The translations under genes were made by a program, and so were the position numbers. A stretch of 64,000 nt of DNA from assembly GCF_004682015.1 (NCBI RefSeq), contig NZ_SMLM01000001.1:1240001-1304000 (forward strand), written 5' to 3'. This DNA is from Ramlibacter henchirensis. Its GTDB lineage: Bacteria; Pseudomonadota; Gammaproteobacteria; Burkholderiales; Burkholderiaceae_C. The notes under the pieces are model-generated. The model did not search any database and was not told where the DNA came from. It saw only the letters and a program-made list of their open reading frames with translations. Below are positions 36,301 to 50,133 of the stretch, piece after piece. Positions within the stretch are counted from its first letter, which is position 1. Every line of letters begins with the position of its first letter.

Positions 36301-37725
36301 ATGGCTTCACGTGACTACGAGGACCGGGACCGGCAGCAAGGACGCTGGTCTCACGAGCAGGACCAGGACCGCGAGCGCGCGCAGGGACAGGGCCAGCAAG
36401 GCCAGCAGGGCCGCTGGTCGCGCGACCAGGGGCGTGCGTCGGAAGGCGGCTGGGAAGCTTCGCGCGGCGCGTACGGCGGCGACATGGGATCGCAGCGCTC
36501 CGGTGGCTTCGGTGGGTACGGCGGCGAGCAGCACGGGCAGGGCCGCGGCGGCCAGGAGTACGGCGGCCAGGGCGGCCAGGGCGGACAGGGCTACGGCCGT
36601 CAGGAGTACGGCGGTCAAGGCCGCGGCAGCGAGTTCGGCGGCGAGTTCGGCGGCCAGAGCAACTGGGGCCGCGGCGGCTATGGCGGCCAGGGCTTCCAGG
36701 GCGGCCAGCAGGGCGGCTACGGCCAGCAGGGCGGCTACGCCGGCGGGCAGAGCGGCGCCGGCGGCTGGGGCAGCCCGCAGGGCGCAGGCCAGGGGCATCA
36801 GGGCGGCTGGCAGGCCCACCAGGGCGGCCAGGAATCGCAGTGGGGCGGCCACCAGGGCGGCCAGTGGGGCGGCAATGCGCCCGGCGGCCAGGGCTACGGC
36901 CAGCAGCAGGGCGGCCAGTACGGCGGCATGGGCATGAACTACGGCCAGGGCGGCAACATGGTCACCGGCTACGGCCAGGGCGGCCAGCACCAGGGCGGCG
37001 CCATGCAGGGCGGCGGCTTCGGCCAGGGGCACCTGGGCGGCAGCCAGGGCAGCTATGGCCAGGGCGGTTATGGCGGCCAGGGCGGTGGCTACCAGGGCGG
37101 CTATGGCGAAACGCGGGGCGGCTACGGCGCCGGCTTGCAGCAGGGCCACTGGCGTGACCCGGGAAGCTTCAACCAGGGCCCGCAGGTCGGCAGCCAGGGC
37201 AGCTACGGCCAGGGCGGCTGGGGACAGCAGCATGGCGGCCAGCAGCACGGCGGCCACTCGCTCGAGAACGTCGGCGGCATGCAGCACGGCCAGCCCGGGC
37301 AGCACCACGACCCCGACTACCACCAGTGGCGCGAGGAGCAGATCCGCAACCTGGACAACGACTACCAGAGCTGGCGGCAGGACCGCTACAAGAAGTTCTC
37401 GGACGAGTTCAACAGCTGGCGCGCTAGCCGCAGCGGCGGCCAGGGCCAGAACACCATGGGACCGCAGCAGCACGGCAGCACCGGCGGCAACTTCGGCCCG
37501 GCGGGTGGCGCGACGGGCTCGCACCAGGGCACGGGCGCCAGCGGCGCGGGCGGCTCGGGCGGCGGCTCGGCCAGCGACCTGCGCGGCTCCAGCGGGATGG
37601 GCTCGGCGGGCAGCACGATGAGCGGCGCCGACACCGGCAGCACCGGCAAGTCCGACACCTCCGGCAAGTCCGACACGTCCGGCTCGTCCACGAGCGGCAC
37701 GACCGGTTCATCCACCAAGAAATGA
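36301..37725 (+). CDS. Gly/Gln-rich low-complexity protein with a WR repeat core
   Basis: The 474-residue protein starts with a charged polar segment. From about residue 55 to 330 it is made of GGQGG, GYGQ, GGYG and QGG units, like RNA-binding or prion-like sequences. Residues 340-377 are different: three tandem 15-residue units YHQWREEQIRNLDND, YQSWRQDRYKKFSDE and FNSWRASR, with W and R at the same positions. A Ser/Gly/Thr/Lys tail follows. There is no signal peptide. The ATG has an AGGAG at 7 bases. The family is not recognised, although an SWFGD-like theme is possible. It is followed by a DUF4142 gene 61 bases on. Confidence 0.72.
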   Translation: MASRDYEDRDRQQGRWSHEQDQDRERAQGQGQQGQQGRWSRDQGRASEGGWEASRGAYGGDMGSQRSGGFGGYGGEQHGQGRGGQEYGGQGGQGGQGYGRQEYGGQGRGSEFGGEFGGQSNWGRGGYGGQGFQGGQQGGYGQQGGYAGGQSGAGGWGSPQGAGQGHQGGWQAHQGGQESQWGGHQGGQWGGNAPGGQGYGQQQGGQYGGMGMNYGQGGNMVTGYGQGGQHQGGAMQGGGFGQGHLGGSQGSYGQGGYGGQGGGYQGGYGETRGGYGAGLQQGHWRDPGSFNQGPQVGSQGSYGQGGWGQQHGGQQHGGHSLENVGGMQHGQPGQHHDPDYHQWREEQIRNLDNDYQSWRQDRYKKFSDEFNSWRASRSGGQGQNTMGPQQHGSTGGNFGPAGGATGSHQGTGASGAGGSGGGSASDLRGSSGMGSAGSTMSGADTGSTGKSDTSGKSDTSGSSTSGTTGSSTKK

Positions 37726-37786
37726 CGCACTGCGGGGCGGCGCGCGCGTGCGGCCGCCCGCCTTCAACCTTCAGGAGCGAATGACG

Positions 37787-38554
37787 ATGCACAAACCCAA
37801 GCTTTCCGCCGTGGGCCTGGCCCTGGCTTTCACCTTCGGCAGCGCGCTGGCGCAATCCACCGCGCCGGCGCAGTCGTCCGGCTCCGGCGGCGCGGGCACC
37901 TCCGCGACCGGCGGCCGCTCGGCGCCGCAGGCGCAGCCGGGTACCGGTACGCGCAACGCCGAGACCAACAAGGACGACAAGATGGCGCGCGCCGACCGCC
38001 GCTTCGTCCAGGAAGTCGCCGGCAGCGGCATGTTCGAGGTGCAGGCGGCGCAGCTGGCCTCCAAGCAGGCCACCGACTCCAACGTCAAGAGCTTCGCCGG
38101 CATGCTGGTGGACCATCACACCAAGGCGAACGACGAGCTCACCAAGCTCGCCAACGCCAAGGGCGTGGAGCTGCCGGCGGCGCCGTCGCGCGACCTGCGC
38201 CGCCAGATCGAGACGCTGGGCAAGAAGAAGGGCCAGGAGTTCGACCAGGAGTTCGTGCGCAACGTCGGCGTCAAGGCGCACGAAAAGGACATCAAGACCT
38301 TCGAGAAGGCCAGCAAGGACCTGAAGGACCCGGAGCTCAAGGCGTTCGCCGAGAAGACGCTGCCCACGCTGAAGGAACACCTCGCGATGGCACAGAAGCT
38401 GCCGCAGGCGGGCAAGCAGGGCGGCGAGCAGCAGGGCAAGAAGGCCGGCGGCGACTCCTCGAAGATGGGCGCCGGCGGCGGCAGCGCCAACACGGGCGGG
38501 GGCGCGAGCACCGGCACCGGCGGCGGCAGTGGCGCCAACAAGACGGGCAGCTGA
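37787..38554 (+). CDS. DUF4142 domain exported protein 1
   Basis: The 255-residue protein has a signal peptide (MHKPKLSAVGLALAFTFGSALAQ), a Ser/Gly-rich linker, then a helical DUF4142 domain (ARADRRFVQEVAGSGMFEVQAAQLAS with FAGMLVDHHTKANDEL) and a Gly/Ser-rich tail. DUF4142 proteins are ferritin-like periplasmic helical bundles of unknown function. ATG 37787 is 9 bases after AGGAG (37773-37777), better placed than ATG 37781. It is the first of two DUF4142 genes in tandem. Confidence 0.86.
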   Translation: MHKPKLSAVGLALAFTFGSALAQSTAPAQSSGSGGAGTSATGGRSAPQAQPGTGTRNAETNKDDKMARADRRFVQEVAGSGMFEVQAAQLASKQATDSNVKSFAGMLVDHHTKANDELTKLANAKGVELPAAPSRDLRRQIETLGKKKGQEFDQEFVRNVGVKAHEKDIKTFEKASKDLKDPELKAFAEKTLPTLKEHLAMAQKLPQAGKQGGEQQGKKAGGDSSKMGAGGGSANTGGGASTGTGGGSGANKTGS

Positions 38555-38679
38555 CGCAATCCATCCGGCAGGCATCGTCCTACGCGCGCGTGGGACGGCG
38601 CCGACACGCGGCTGTCACGCCACGCTGAACAATTCCACCAGAGGCCGCCCCCGCATCGAGGGGCGGCGAGGAGTCGCTG

Positions 38680-39465
38680 GTGGTTTCCAGGCGTTGGATT
38701 TGGGTGGCGGCCGGTGCCGCGGCTGCCCTGTGGTTCGCACGCGCGGCGCGCGCCGAGACGGAGGCGGAGTACCTGCAAGGGCCCCACACGGCCAGGACGC
38801 AGGCGCCCGCGGCCGAGAAGCTGCCGCAACCAAAAGCCGCTGCAGGCCAGCCGGCCAAGCCGGCTCCAGGCGCGATCGCCAAAACGGCTCCCAAACCCGG
38901 CCGCATCTCCGCCAGCGGCTATGCCGCCGATTCGGCGCGGACCGCGACACGATTGCCGCCGGAAGAACGCCATGCCCGCGATTTCCTTCGAGCCGCCGCG
39001 CTGCACGCGCGCTTCGAAGTCGACGCATCGCGGCTGGCCCTTGCGCGCGCCGAGAATCCCGGCGTGCGGGGCTTCGCATCCGACCTGCTGCTGTACCACG
39101 AGGCCGCCGATGCCGAACTGCTGCACCTGCTGGCCGCGCGCGGCATGGCGCCGCCGATGATGGAGAACAAGCAGCGCAAGACGCTCAACCGCCTGGCGAA
39201 GCTCACCGGCGCGAAGTTCGACCGCGAGTTCGTCGCCGGCGTCGGACGCGACCGCCAGCGCGAAGACGTGCAGCGTTTCGAGAAGGCCGCGCTGGGTGTG
39301 GCCGATCCGGTGCTGCGCGACTGGATCGACCGCCAGCTGCCGAGCCTGCGCGAGCAGCACTCGTCGGCGACCCGGCTGGCTTCGGGCGAGCCGCGCCGCG
39401 CGGACGCGATCAAGCCCGCGGTGGCGCGAGCGGCGGAGCGCCCGCCGCGCTCCAGGCGCGGCTAG
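38680..39465 (+). CDS. DUF4142 domain exported protein 2
   Basis: The 261-residue protein has an N-terminal signal (WIWVAAGAAAALWFARAARA), a Pro/Ala-rich linker and a DUF4142 bundle (DFLRAAALHARFEVDASRLAL, FASDLLLYHEAADAEL) with a less polar surface than its neighbour. The start is GTG 38680 after GAGGAG. It is a diverged paralogue of the gene at 37787, separated by 125 bp. The TAG stop is interlocked with the stop of the opposite DUF4019 gene in one CTAG (39462-39465). Confidence 0.82.
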   Translation: MVSRRWIWVAAGAAAALWFARAARAETEAEYLQGPHTARTQAPAAEKLPQPKAAAGQPAKPAPGAIAKTAPKPGRISASGYAADSARTATRLPPEERHARDFLRAAALHARFEVDASRLALARAENPGVRGFASDLLLYHEAADAELLHLLAARGMAPPMMENKQRKTLNRLAKLTGAKFDREFVAGVGRDRQREDVQRFEKAALGVADPVLRDWIDRQLPSLREQHSSATRLASGEPRRADAIKPAVARAAERPPRSRRG

Positions 39466-39989
39466 CGGGTCGAGTAGCCGGTGACGCGCCAGCGGCCGTC
39501 GGGCTCGCGCACGGTGGTCACCAGTTCCTGCACTTCACCGCGCTTCTCGAACTTGCTGACGAAGATCACCGTGACGTAATCGCCGGGCGGCATGCGCTCC
39601 AGGCGGTCCTTGTAGGCGACGGTGGCAGGCGCACGATCGACCAGCGCGCCGAAGTCGGCGCGCGCCTTGGGCGCGCCTTCCATCCAGTTGGCCAGCGGCA
39701 CGGCATTGCGGAACATCGAAGCCGAGGTTTCCCAGGCCGTGCCCCAGTCGCGCCGGTCCAGCAGGGTCAGCCAGCCGGCAGCCGCGAGCTGGCCGGCCTT
39801 CTCCTTTTCTTCGGTGCCGGAGGCAGCGGCGGCCTTGGGCGCGGAGGCCGCAGGGGCGGCACCGCCGGCAGCAGGGGCGCCCGGCGAAGCGCCCGCGCCG
39901 GGAAGCTTCAGCTGGGCGGCGGCAGGCAGGCTCAGCGCCAGCGCCAGCAGGGCGGCGCACGCGGGGATCGGTCGGGTCATCAAGGTCAT
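39462..39989 (-). CDS. DUF4019 domain exported protein
   Basis: The 175-residue protein has a signal peptide (PIPACAALLALALSLPAAAQ), an Ala-rich linker and a C-terminal DUF4019 domain (AAAGWLTLLDRRDWGTAWETSA, then GDYVTVIFVSKFEKRGEVQELVTTV), an NTF2-like fold of unknown function. The ATG start may be at 39989 or 39980 (MTRPIP). Its stop shares CTAG with the opposite gene, a 4-base convergent overlap. The 5-oxoprolinase gene follows on the same strand, 44 bases farther along the window and upstream in transcription. Confidence 0.82.
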   Translation of the reverse strand: MTLMTRPIPACAALLALALSLPAAAQLKLPGAGASPGAPAAGGAAPAASAPKAAAASGTEEKEKAGQLAAAGWLTLLDRRDWGTAWETSASMFRNAVPLANWMEGAPKARADFGALVDRAPATVAYKDRLERMPPGDYVTVIFVSKFEKRGEVQELVTTVREPDGRWRVTGYSTR

Positions 39990-40033
39990 GGGAAGAGTCT
40001 AGCCCGCGGCCAGCGCCGCGCTTGTGCCCGGCA

Positions 40034-43660
<3,627 letters not shown>

Positions 43661-43741
43661 GTGTGGGGGACCCTTGGCCCTCCAATTTACCGCCTGCAGC
43701 CACATGTCCGGCGCGCGCCGCGTGGATAGCATGTGCCGCAA

Positions 43742-45688
<1,947 letters not shown>

Positions 45689-45737
45689 GCGGTGCGCGCC
45701 CGCGCACGGGCGGACAGCGCGGCGTTAGAGTCATGCC

Positions 45738-46616
45738 ATGGCTTCCGAAACGGTTCGCGACGACATGGTGGCGGCGATGGTCCGCAGCGTTCCGGGCCGC
45801 ACACCCCTGGTCTTCGACTCGCCGCACAGCGGCACGAACTACCCCGGGGACTTCGCGTACTCCTGCGACTTCGCATTGCTGCGCACGGCCGAGGACACGC
45901 ACGTCGAGAAGCTCTACGACTTCGCGCCTTCGCTGGGCATCGCCTGGATCGAGGCGCTGTTCCCGCGCAGCTACCTGGACGCCAATCGCGGCGAGCACGA
46001 GGTCGACGTCGAGATGCTCGACGGCCGGTGGGAAGGCGAGGTGGTCACCGACCCGGTCGCCCTGTCCAAGGTTCGATTGGGCAAGGGCCTGGTCTGGAAG
46101 AACACCGACACCGGCGAGGCGATGTACTCGCGCAAGCTGCGGCCGCAGGAGGTGCGCCAGCGCATCGATCGCTGCTGGCGGCCGTACCACCAGGCGGTGC
46201 AGCGCGCGATCGAGGAGGCGCATGCGCGGCACGGCTACAGCGTGCACCTGAACTGCCACTCGATGCCCTCGGTGGCCGGCAGCCACGCCACCGACCATCC
46301 CGGCATCGCGCATGCCGACTTCGTGCTCGGCGACCGCGACGGCAGCACGGCCGATCCGCGCCTGACCGCGCAGCTGGCCGAGTTCCTGCGTTCACGCGGC
46401 TACGACGTGAAAGTCAACTTCCCGTACAAGGGCGTGGAGCTGGTGCGCCGCTACGGCGAGCCGGCGCGGCAGCGGCACAGCATCCAGGTGGAAGTCAACC
46501 GGAAGCGGTACATGGACGAGCGGACGTTCGAGCTGCTGGCAGCCGCCAAGATGCTGAGGGAGGATCTGAAGGCGATGGCGCAGTGGTTGCTGGGGGTGGA
46601 TCCGCGGCGAATGTGA
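45738..46616 (+). CDS. N-formylglutamate amidohydrolase
   Basis: The 292-residue protein matches the N-formylglutamate deformylase family: PLVFDSPHSGTNYP at the N-terminus, FPRSYLDANR, and LNCHSMPSVA with the metal-binding His and catalytic acid. It frees formate and glutamate from N-formylglutamate, the end of one histidine-degradation branch, though no other hut gene is near. The ATG at 45738 is 49 bp after the kinase stop, so co-transcription is possible. It ends at a palindromic repeat before the convergent AhpD-like gene. Confidence 0.9.
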   Translation: MASETVRDDMVAAMVRSVPGRTPLVFDSPHSGTNYPGDFAYSCDFALLRTAEDTHVEKLYDFAPSLGIAWIEALFPRSYLDANRGEHEVDVEMLDGRWEGEVVTDPVALSKVRLGKGLVWKNTDTGEAMYSRKLRPQEVRQRIDRCWRPYHQAVQRAIEEAHARHGYSVHLNCHSMPSVAGSHATDHPGIAHADFVLGDRDGSTADPRLTAQLAEFLRSRGYDVKVNFPYKGVELVRRYGEPARQRHSIQVEVNRKRYMDERTFELLAAAKMLREDLKAMAQWLLGVDPRRM

Positions 46617-46623
46617 TCACCGG

Positions 46624-46667
46624 GCGCGCCCATCACCCCAGCCCTCTCCCCGGAGGGGAGAGGAAGC
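46624..46667. repeat. Palindromic intergenic repeat, copy B
   Basis: ATCACCCCAGCC followed by a perfect 9-bp stem (46643-46651 with 46655-46663) and a GGA loop. It is the same family as copies at 10.7-10.9 and 54.7-54.8 kb, here single. It fills the 54-bp gap between convergent genes and may end both transcripts. Confidence 0.75.
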
Positions 46668-46670
46668 AAG

Positions 46671-47264
46671 TCACTTCTTCTCTTTGGGCACGCGGCCCAT
46701 CAGATAGAACTCGGGATTCGGCACCATCCCCGAGAAGCTGGCCATCCGGTTGGACAAACCGAAGAACGCGGTGATCGCCGCGATGTCCCAGATGTCCTCG
46801 TCGGAAAAGCCGTGCGCGTGCAGAGGCGGGAAATCGGCCTCGTCGATCTCGTCGGAACGCAGGCAGACCTTCATCGCGAAATCCAGCATCGCGCGCTGGC
46901 GCGGCGTGATGTCGGCCTTGCGCCAGTTGACGGCCACCTGGTCGGCCACCAGCGGCTTCTTCTCGTAGATGCGAAGGATGGCGCCGTGCGCCACGACGCA
47001 ATAGAGGCACTTGTTCGCCGCGCTGGTGGCGGTGACGATCATCTCGCGTTCGCCCTTGGTCAGGCCGCTCTCGCGCCCGACGGTTTCAGGCGTCATCAGT
47101 GCATCGTGATATGCGAAGAAGGCGCGCCACTCGGCCGGCCGGCGCGCCAGGGCGAGGAACACGTTGGGCACGAAGCCGGCCTTTTCCTGCGCCTCCAGGA
47201 TGCGCGCGCGGATGTCGTCGGGCACCTGGTCCAGGGTGGCCATCGGGTAGCGGGTGGCGGTCAT
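46671..47264 (-). CDS. Peroxidase-related enzyme (AhpD/carboxymuconolactone decarboxylase fold)
   Basis: The 197-residue protein has the AhpD-like redox motif CLYCVVAHGA (CxxC with a later His) inside a CMD helical domain, and a C-terminal WDIAAITAFFGLSNRMASF segment typical of the uncharacterised peroxidase-related enzyme group. It probably uses the Cys pair in alkylhydroperoxide or other redox reactions. ATG 47264 is preceded by AGGAG at a good distance. It is a single gene with no ahpC nearby. Confidence 0.86.
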   Translation of the reverse strand: MTATRYPMATLDQVPDDIRARILEAQEKAGFVPNVFLALARRPAEWRAFFAYHDALMTPETVGRESGLTKGEREMIVTATSAANKCLYCVVAHGAILRIYEKKPLVADQVAVNWRKADITPRQRAMLDFAMKVCLRSDEIDEADFPPLHAHGFSDEDIWDIAAITAFFGLSNRMASFSGMVPNPEFYLMGRVPKEKK

Positions 47265-47416
47265 GCAGAGGTCTCCTGTGCGTTCCCCGGGAGCGTAACG
47301 CGCGCTGAGGTGGCTCGGAAGCTGCATGACCGGAATGGGCGGCGCTCCGGTTTCGGCGGCGAAGGAAGCCGCCCGAGTTTCTTCTTGGTTCAACGCGGGA
47401 CGGAAAACCGCATTGG
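47265..47416 (+). other. Intergenic region, possible small RNA
   Basis: No protein gene I can support lies in this 152-bp stretch, which ends at a strong plus-strand terminator although the nearest plus-strand gene ends 800 bases earlier. It may encode a short plus-strand RNA with a GC-rich hairpin around 47345-47375. It also holds the 5' leader of the minus-strand AhpD-like gene. Evidence is only the orphan terminator. Confidence 0.25.
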
Positions 47417-47443
47417 GGGCTGCAGGGATGCAGCCCTTTTTTT
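47417..47443 (+). terminator. Orphan plus-strand rho-independent terminator
   Basis: GGGCTGCA (47417-47424) and TGCAGCCC (47429-47436) form an 8-bp perfect stem with a GGGA loop, then seven T. It faces the plus strand. It lies just 3' of the minus-strand gene ending at 47452, for which the reverse strand lacks a U run. Confidence 0.8.
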
Positions 47444-47451
47444 GCCCGCCC

Positions 47452-47820
47452 CTAGACCCGCGCGTCTTCCATCCGCTCGCGCGCCTGCAGTTCGTCGATC
47501 GCCAGCTCGATGGCCGGTGCATCGTCCAGGCGGGGCGCGTGGTGCTCGCGGGCATCGGCCACGGCGGTGAACTGGCCGTCCAGGTAGAGGAAGCCCATGC
47601 GGCTGGCCGCATCGGCCATCGCCGCCTCGGGCGAAGGCGCACCGCCGGCGAGCTTGTTGCCGTCCAGCAGGTAGTGCCAGCTGCCGTCGGGCTGCCGGGC
47701 GAGCTTGCCCAGGTCGATGATCTTGCCGTCCCCGTTGCGCGCGTACAGGCGCCCCTCGGCGGCGTGGAAGGTGAAGCGGGCCTGCGGCGCGGCGGGCTGG
47801 TTGCGGTCTTGCTGTGCCAT
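47452..47820 (-). CDS. Hypothetical protein
   Basis: The 122-residue protein has no recognised domain. FHAAEGRLYARNGDGKIIDLG and GSWHYLLDGNKLAGG suggest a small beta-rich unit; the C-terminus (DDAPAIELAIDELQARERMEDARV) is helical and acidic. There is no signal peptide. ATG 47820 (MAQQDRN) is preferred over ATG 47835 and a start at 47856 because the Gln/Pro-rich opening looks like a natural N-terminus, but this is not certain. It lies 3' of the MarR gene on the same strand, 70 bases on, and may be read from it. Confidence 0.5.
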   Translation of the reverse strand: MAQQDRNQPAAPQARFTFHAAEGRLYARNGDGKIIDLGKLARQPDGSWHYLLDGNKLAGGAPSPEAAMADAASRMGFLYLDGQFTAVADAREHHAPRLDDAPAIELAIDELQARERMEDARV

Positions 47821-47890
47821 GTGGGGAAGGTCCATCGGGTGATGGAACCATCTCACCGCGACCGCCGCGGTGCGTCTGTAGGACGCGCCC

Positions 47891-48373
47891 TCAAGGGCGC
47901 TGGTACACCTTGCGCAGCAGCCGCAGCAACGTCTTCTGTTCGGCGGGCGAGAGCCGGTCGGCCACTTCCTGTTCGAGTTCGGCGGCGGTGCGCTCGGCCT
48001 GCCGCATCAGCTTCTGCGCGGCGGGCGTCGGATGCAACCCGGTGGCGCGCCCGTCGCGCGGGTGCGGCTTGCGCTCGATCAGCTCGCGCTTCTCCAGCGA
48101 TCCCACCAGGTTGACCAGGTTGGGCGGCAGGATGCCCAGCGCGGTGCACAGCTGGCGCGAGGTGATGCCGGGGTTGTGCACGATCAGCGAGAGCACCGAG
48201 AAGTCCACCGGACGCAGGTGGTACACCGCCATGCGCTGCAGGAACAGCTCGATCACCGCCAGCGCTGCGCGGCGGGCGTTGTAGCCCAGCAGGCCCTCCA
48301 GGTAGCTGGTGTCGACCTTCTCGACGACGGGAACGTCTTCCCGCAGGCGGGCGGCGGCGGTGATGCGGGGCAT
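47891..48373 (-). CDS. MarR family transcriptional regulator
   Basis: The 160-residue protein has a MarR winged helix: DFSVLSLIVHNPGITSRQLCTALGILPPNLVNLVGSLEKRELIERKPHPRDGRA in outline, with recognition helix near residue 75 and wing RKPHPRDGR. Helices at both ends form the dimer. MarR repressors are released by aromatic acids or their CoA esters. Its ATG is 7 bases after the tannase stop with GAGGAG upstream, so it is the last gene of the hydroxycinnamate operon, and it probably acts on the palindrome at 59465. The N-terminal part (VEKVDTSYLEGLLGYNARRA) is typical of the family. Confidence 0.87.
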   Translation of the reverse strand: MPRITAAARLREDVPVVEKVDTSYLEGLLGYNARRAALAVIELFLQRMAVYHLRPVDFSVLSLIVHNPGITSRQLCTALGILPPNLVNLVGSLEKRELIERKPHPRDGRATGLHPTPAAQKLMRQAERTAAELEQEVADRLSPAEQKTLLRLLRKVYQRP

Positions 48374-48380
48374 GGTCTCC

Positions 48381-50108
48381 TCAGCGGCAGGCGAAGCTGG
48401 ACGCGTCTTCCACGCTCCCGATGCCCATGTAGCGGGCGACCGTCGGGTACGCGCACAGCGGCCGCGTGCGCTGGGGCGACCAGCCGGCGGGCAGTTCGGC
48501 ATTGGCGCCACCCGGGTTGCCCTCGCCGCGCACGGACGCGGTCACCGCTTGCGGCGGCACGCCGTCCTCCACCCAGCGCACCAGCGGCGCGAGCAGGTCG
48601 AACTGGTCGGCGGCCGGGCCGGCGCTGCAGTGGTTCATGCCCGGCACGGGAAAGTAGCGCGCGAACTCGCGGGCGCGGCCGCCCAGGGCGCGATCGAGGC
48701 GTTCGTACCACTGGCGCGTGTCCTCGGCGGAGAACACCGGGTCGCTCACGCCGTGGTAGAGGACCATCTTCGCCCCGCGCTGGGCCAGCGGTGCGAGGTT
48801 TCGCGGGTCCTGCTGGCCGGGCGGCATCATCAGCTGCGCGCCCGATTCGCGGTACGGGCCATCGACGGCGTGCACCTTGCGCAGCAGGAAGGCGATGTCG
48901 GCGCTGCGGGTGTCCACCGGCGCCGGTGGGGCGGTGAACACGGTGCCGACCGCGACCGGGTCCAGCACCAGCGGGTTGACGAATTTCCAGGTCGCCCAGT
49001 TGCTGCCTGCGACACCGGGGTCGTACGGGAACGGGCTGTAGAGCGCCTCGCCCGAGGGTGCACGGGCGCCGGCGAACACGGCGGCGACGACGCTCTTCTG
49101 GTCCGGCGTGAGGCAGCTGCCGTCGCGCCCCGCCGCGCCGCAGCTGGGCACGTCGCGCCGGATGTCGAAGGCGGCCTGGCAGGCCTGGGTGGCCAGCACC
49201 ATGCCGTCGCTCGCGCCGTCGAGCGCGTCGCAGCGCTGCACGATGGACTGGGCGACGCTCTGGCGCTCGCGCGCGGTGAACGCGGTGCCCAGGTCGGGGA
49301 TGGTGGCGTTGGGATTCATCGGGTGGCGCGTGGTCGCGCCTTGCGTCGCGATGCGGTTCCACTGCTGCGCGCCCCAGAGCTGCGCGAGGGCCGCGTGCGG
49401 CAGCCGGTAGCCCGGCGCGCCGGCGAGGTAGCCGTCGTACTGCTCGCCCAGGCGCGCCGCCGCCACCATCGCATGCCGCCCGCCGTTGGAGCAGCCGCCG
49501 ATGTACGAGCGGTCCGGCCCCTTGCCGTAGGCCTGCGCGATCAGCGCCTTGGCCATCGGCGTGAGCTTCATCACCGCCTGGTAGCCGTAATCCAGCCGCG
49601 CCTGCGGCTCCAGGCCGAAGACGGGCGTCTGCGCCGCGGTGTGGCCGGCGTTGGAGCTGATCACGGCGAAGCCCTGCATCAGCGCACCGGTCACCGGCCC
49701 GCCGCCCAACGCGCCGAGCGCGGGGACCACGTTGCCGTCCAGCCCGCCGTTGGCCTGGTAGTAGAAACGACCGTTCCACGCCTGCGGCAGCCGCATCTCG
49801 AAGCCGATCGCGTACTCGCGGCCGTCGCTGCCCTGGCGCCGGTTCATGGAGCCGGTCACGAGGCAGTACGCGGGCAGCGGCTTGCCGCCCTGCACCTGCG
49901 CGCCGGCCGCGACCGGCGCCGCCGAATCGATGGAGGTCTGCTCGAAGGCGAAGGCCTTCAGCTCGGCGCAGTTGCGCAGCGCGGCGCCTTTCGCCGCACC
50001 GAGCCCGCGCGCCACGGGCGCGGCTTCCTGCGGCGGAGTGGACGTGCAGGCGGCGAGGGCCGCGGCGGCGAGCGCGCCCAGGGCGGTGCGGCAGGAGGTT
50101 CGGGTCAT
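48381..50108 (-). CDS. Tannase/feruloyl esterase family lipoprotein
   Basis: The 575-residue protein has a lipoprotein signal (LALAAC type, Cys21) and a tannase/feruloyl-esterase alpha/beta hydrolase domain with the nucleophile in GGCSNGGRHAM (Ser207), an oxyanion segment, and a C-terminal GMNHCSAGPA with the catalytic His. Two Cys near the Ser and His may form the family disulfide. It would free hydroxycinnamic acids from plant-wall esters at the outer membrane or periplasm. It is in the same array as feruloyl-CoA synthase, which supports that role. ATG 50108 gives the lipobox. Confidence 0.88.
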   Translation of the reverse strand: MTRTSCRTALGALAAAALAACTSTPPQEAAPVARGLGAAKGAALRNCAELKAFAFEQTSIDSAAPVAAGAQVQGGKPLPAYCLVTGSMNRRQGSDGREYAIGFEMRLPQAWNGRFYYQANGGLDGNVVPALGALGGGPVTGALMQGFAVISSNAGHTAAQTPVFGLEPQARLDYGYQAVMKLTPMAKALIAQAYGKGPDRSYIGGCSNGGRHAMVAAARLGEQYDGYLAGAPGYRLPHAALAQLWGAQQWNRIATQGATTRHPMNPNATIPDLGTAFTARERQSVAQSIVQRCDALDGASDGMVLATQACQAAFDIRRDVPSCGAAGRDGSCLTPDQKSVVAAVFAGARAPSGEALYSPFPYDPGVAGSNWATWKFVNPLVLDPVAVGTVFTAPPAPVDTRSADIAFLLRKVHAVDGPYRESGAQLMMPPGQQDPRNLAPLAQRGAKMVLYHGVSDPVFSAEDTRQWYERLDRALGGRAREFARYFPVPGMNHCSAGPAADQFDLLAPLVRWVEDGVPPQAVTASVRGEGNPGGANAELPAGWSPQRTRPLCAYPTVARYMGIGSVEDASSFACR

Positions 50109-50133
50109 TGCGGTGGCGAGGCGGTGGCGGGGA

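Noticed and set aside
36480..37260. GGCCAGGGCGGC repeats as a possible noncoding satellite
   Set aside because: They are in frame with one long protein that has a good ribosome site and a non-repetitive core.
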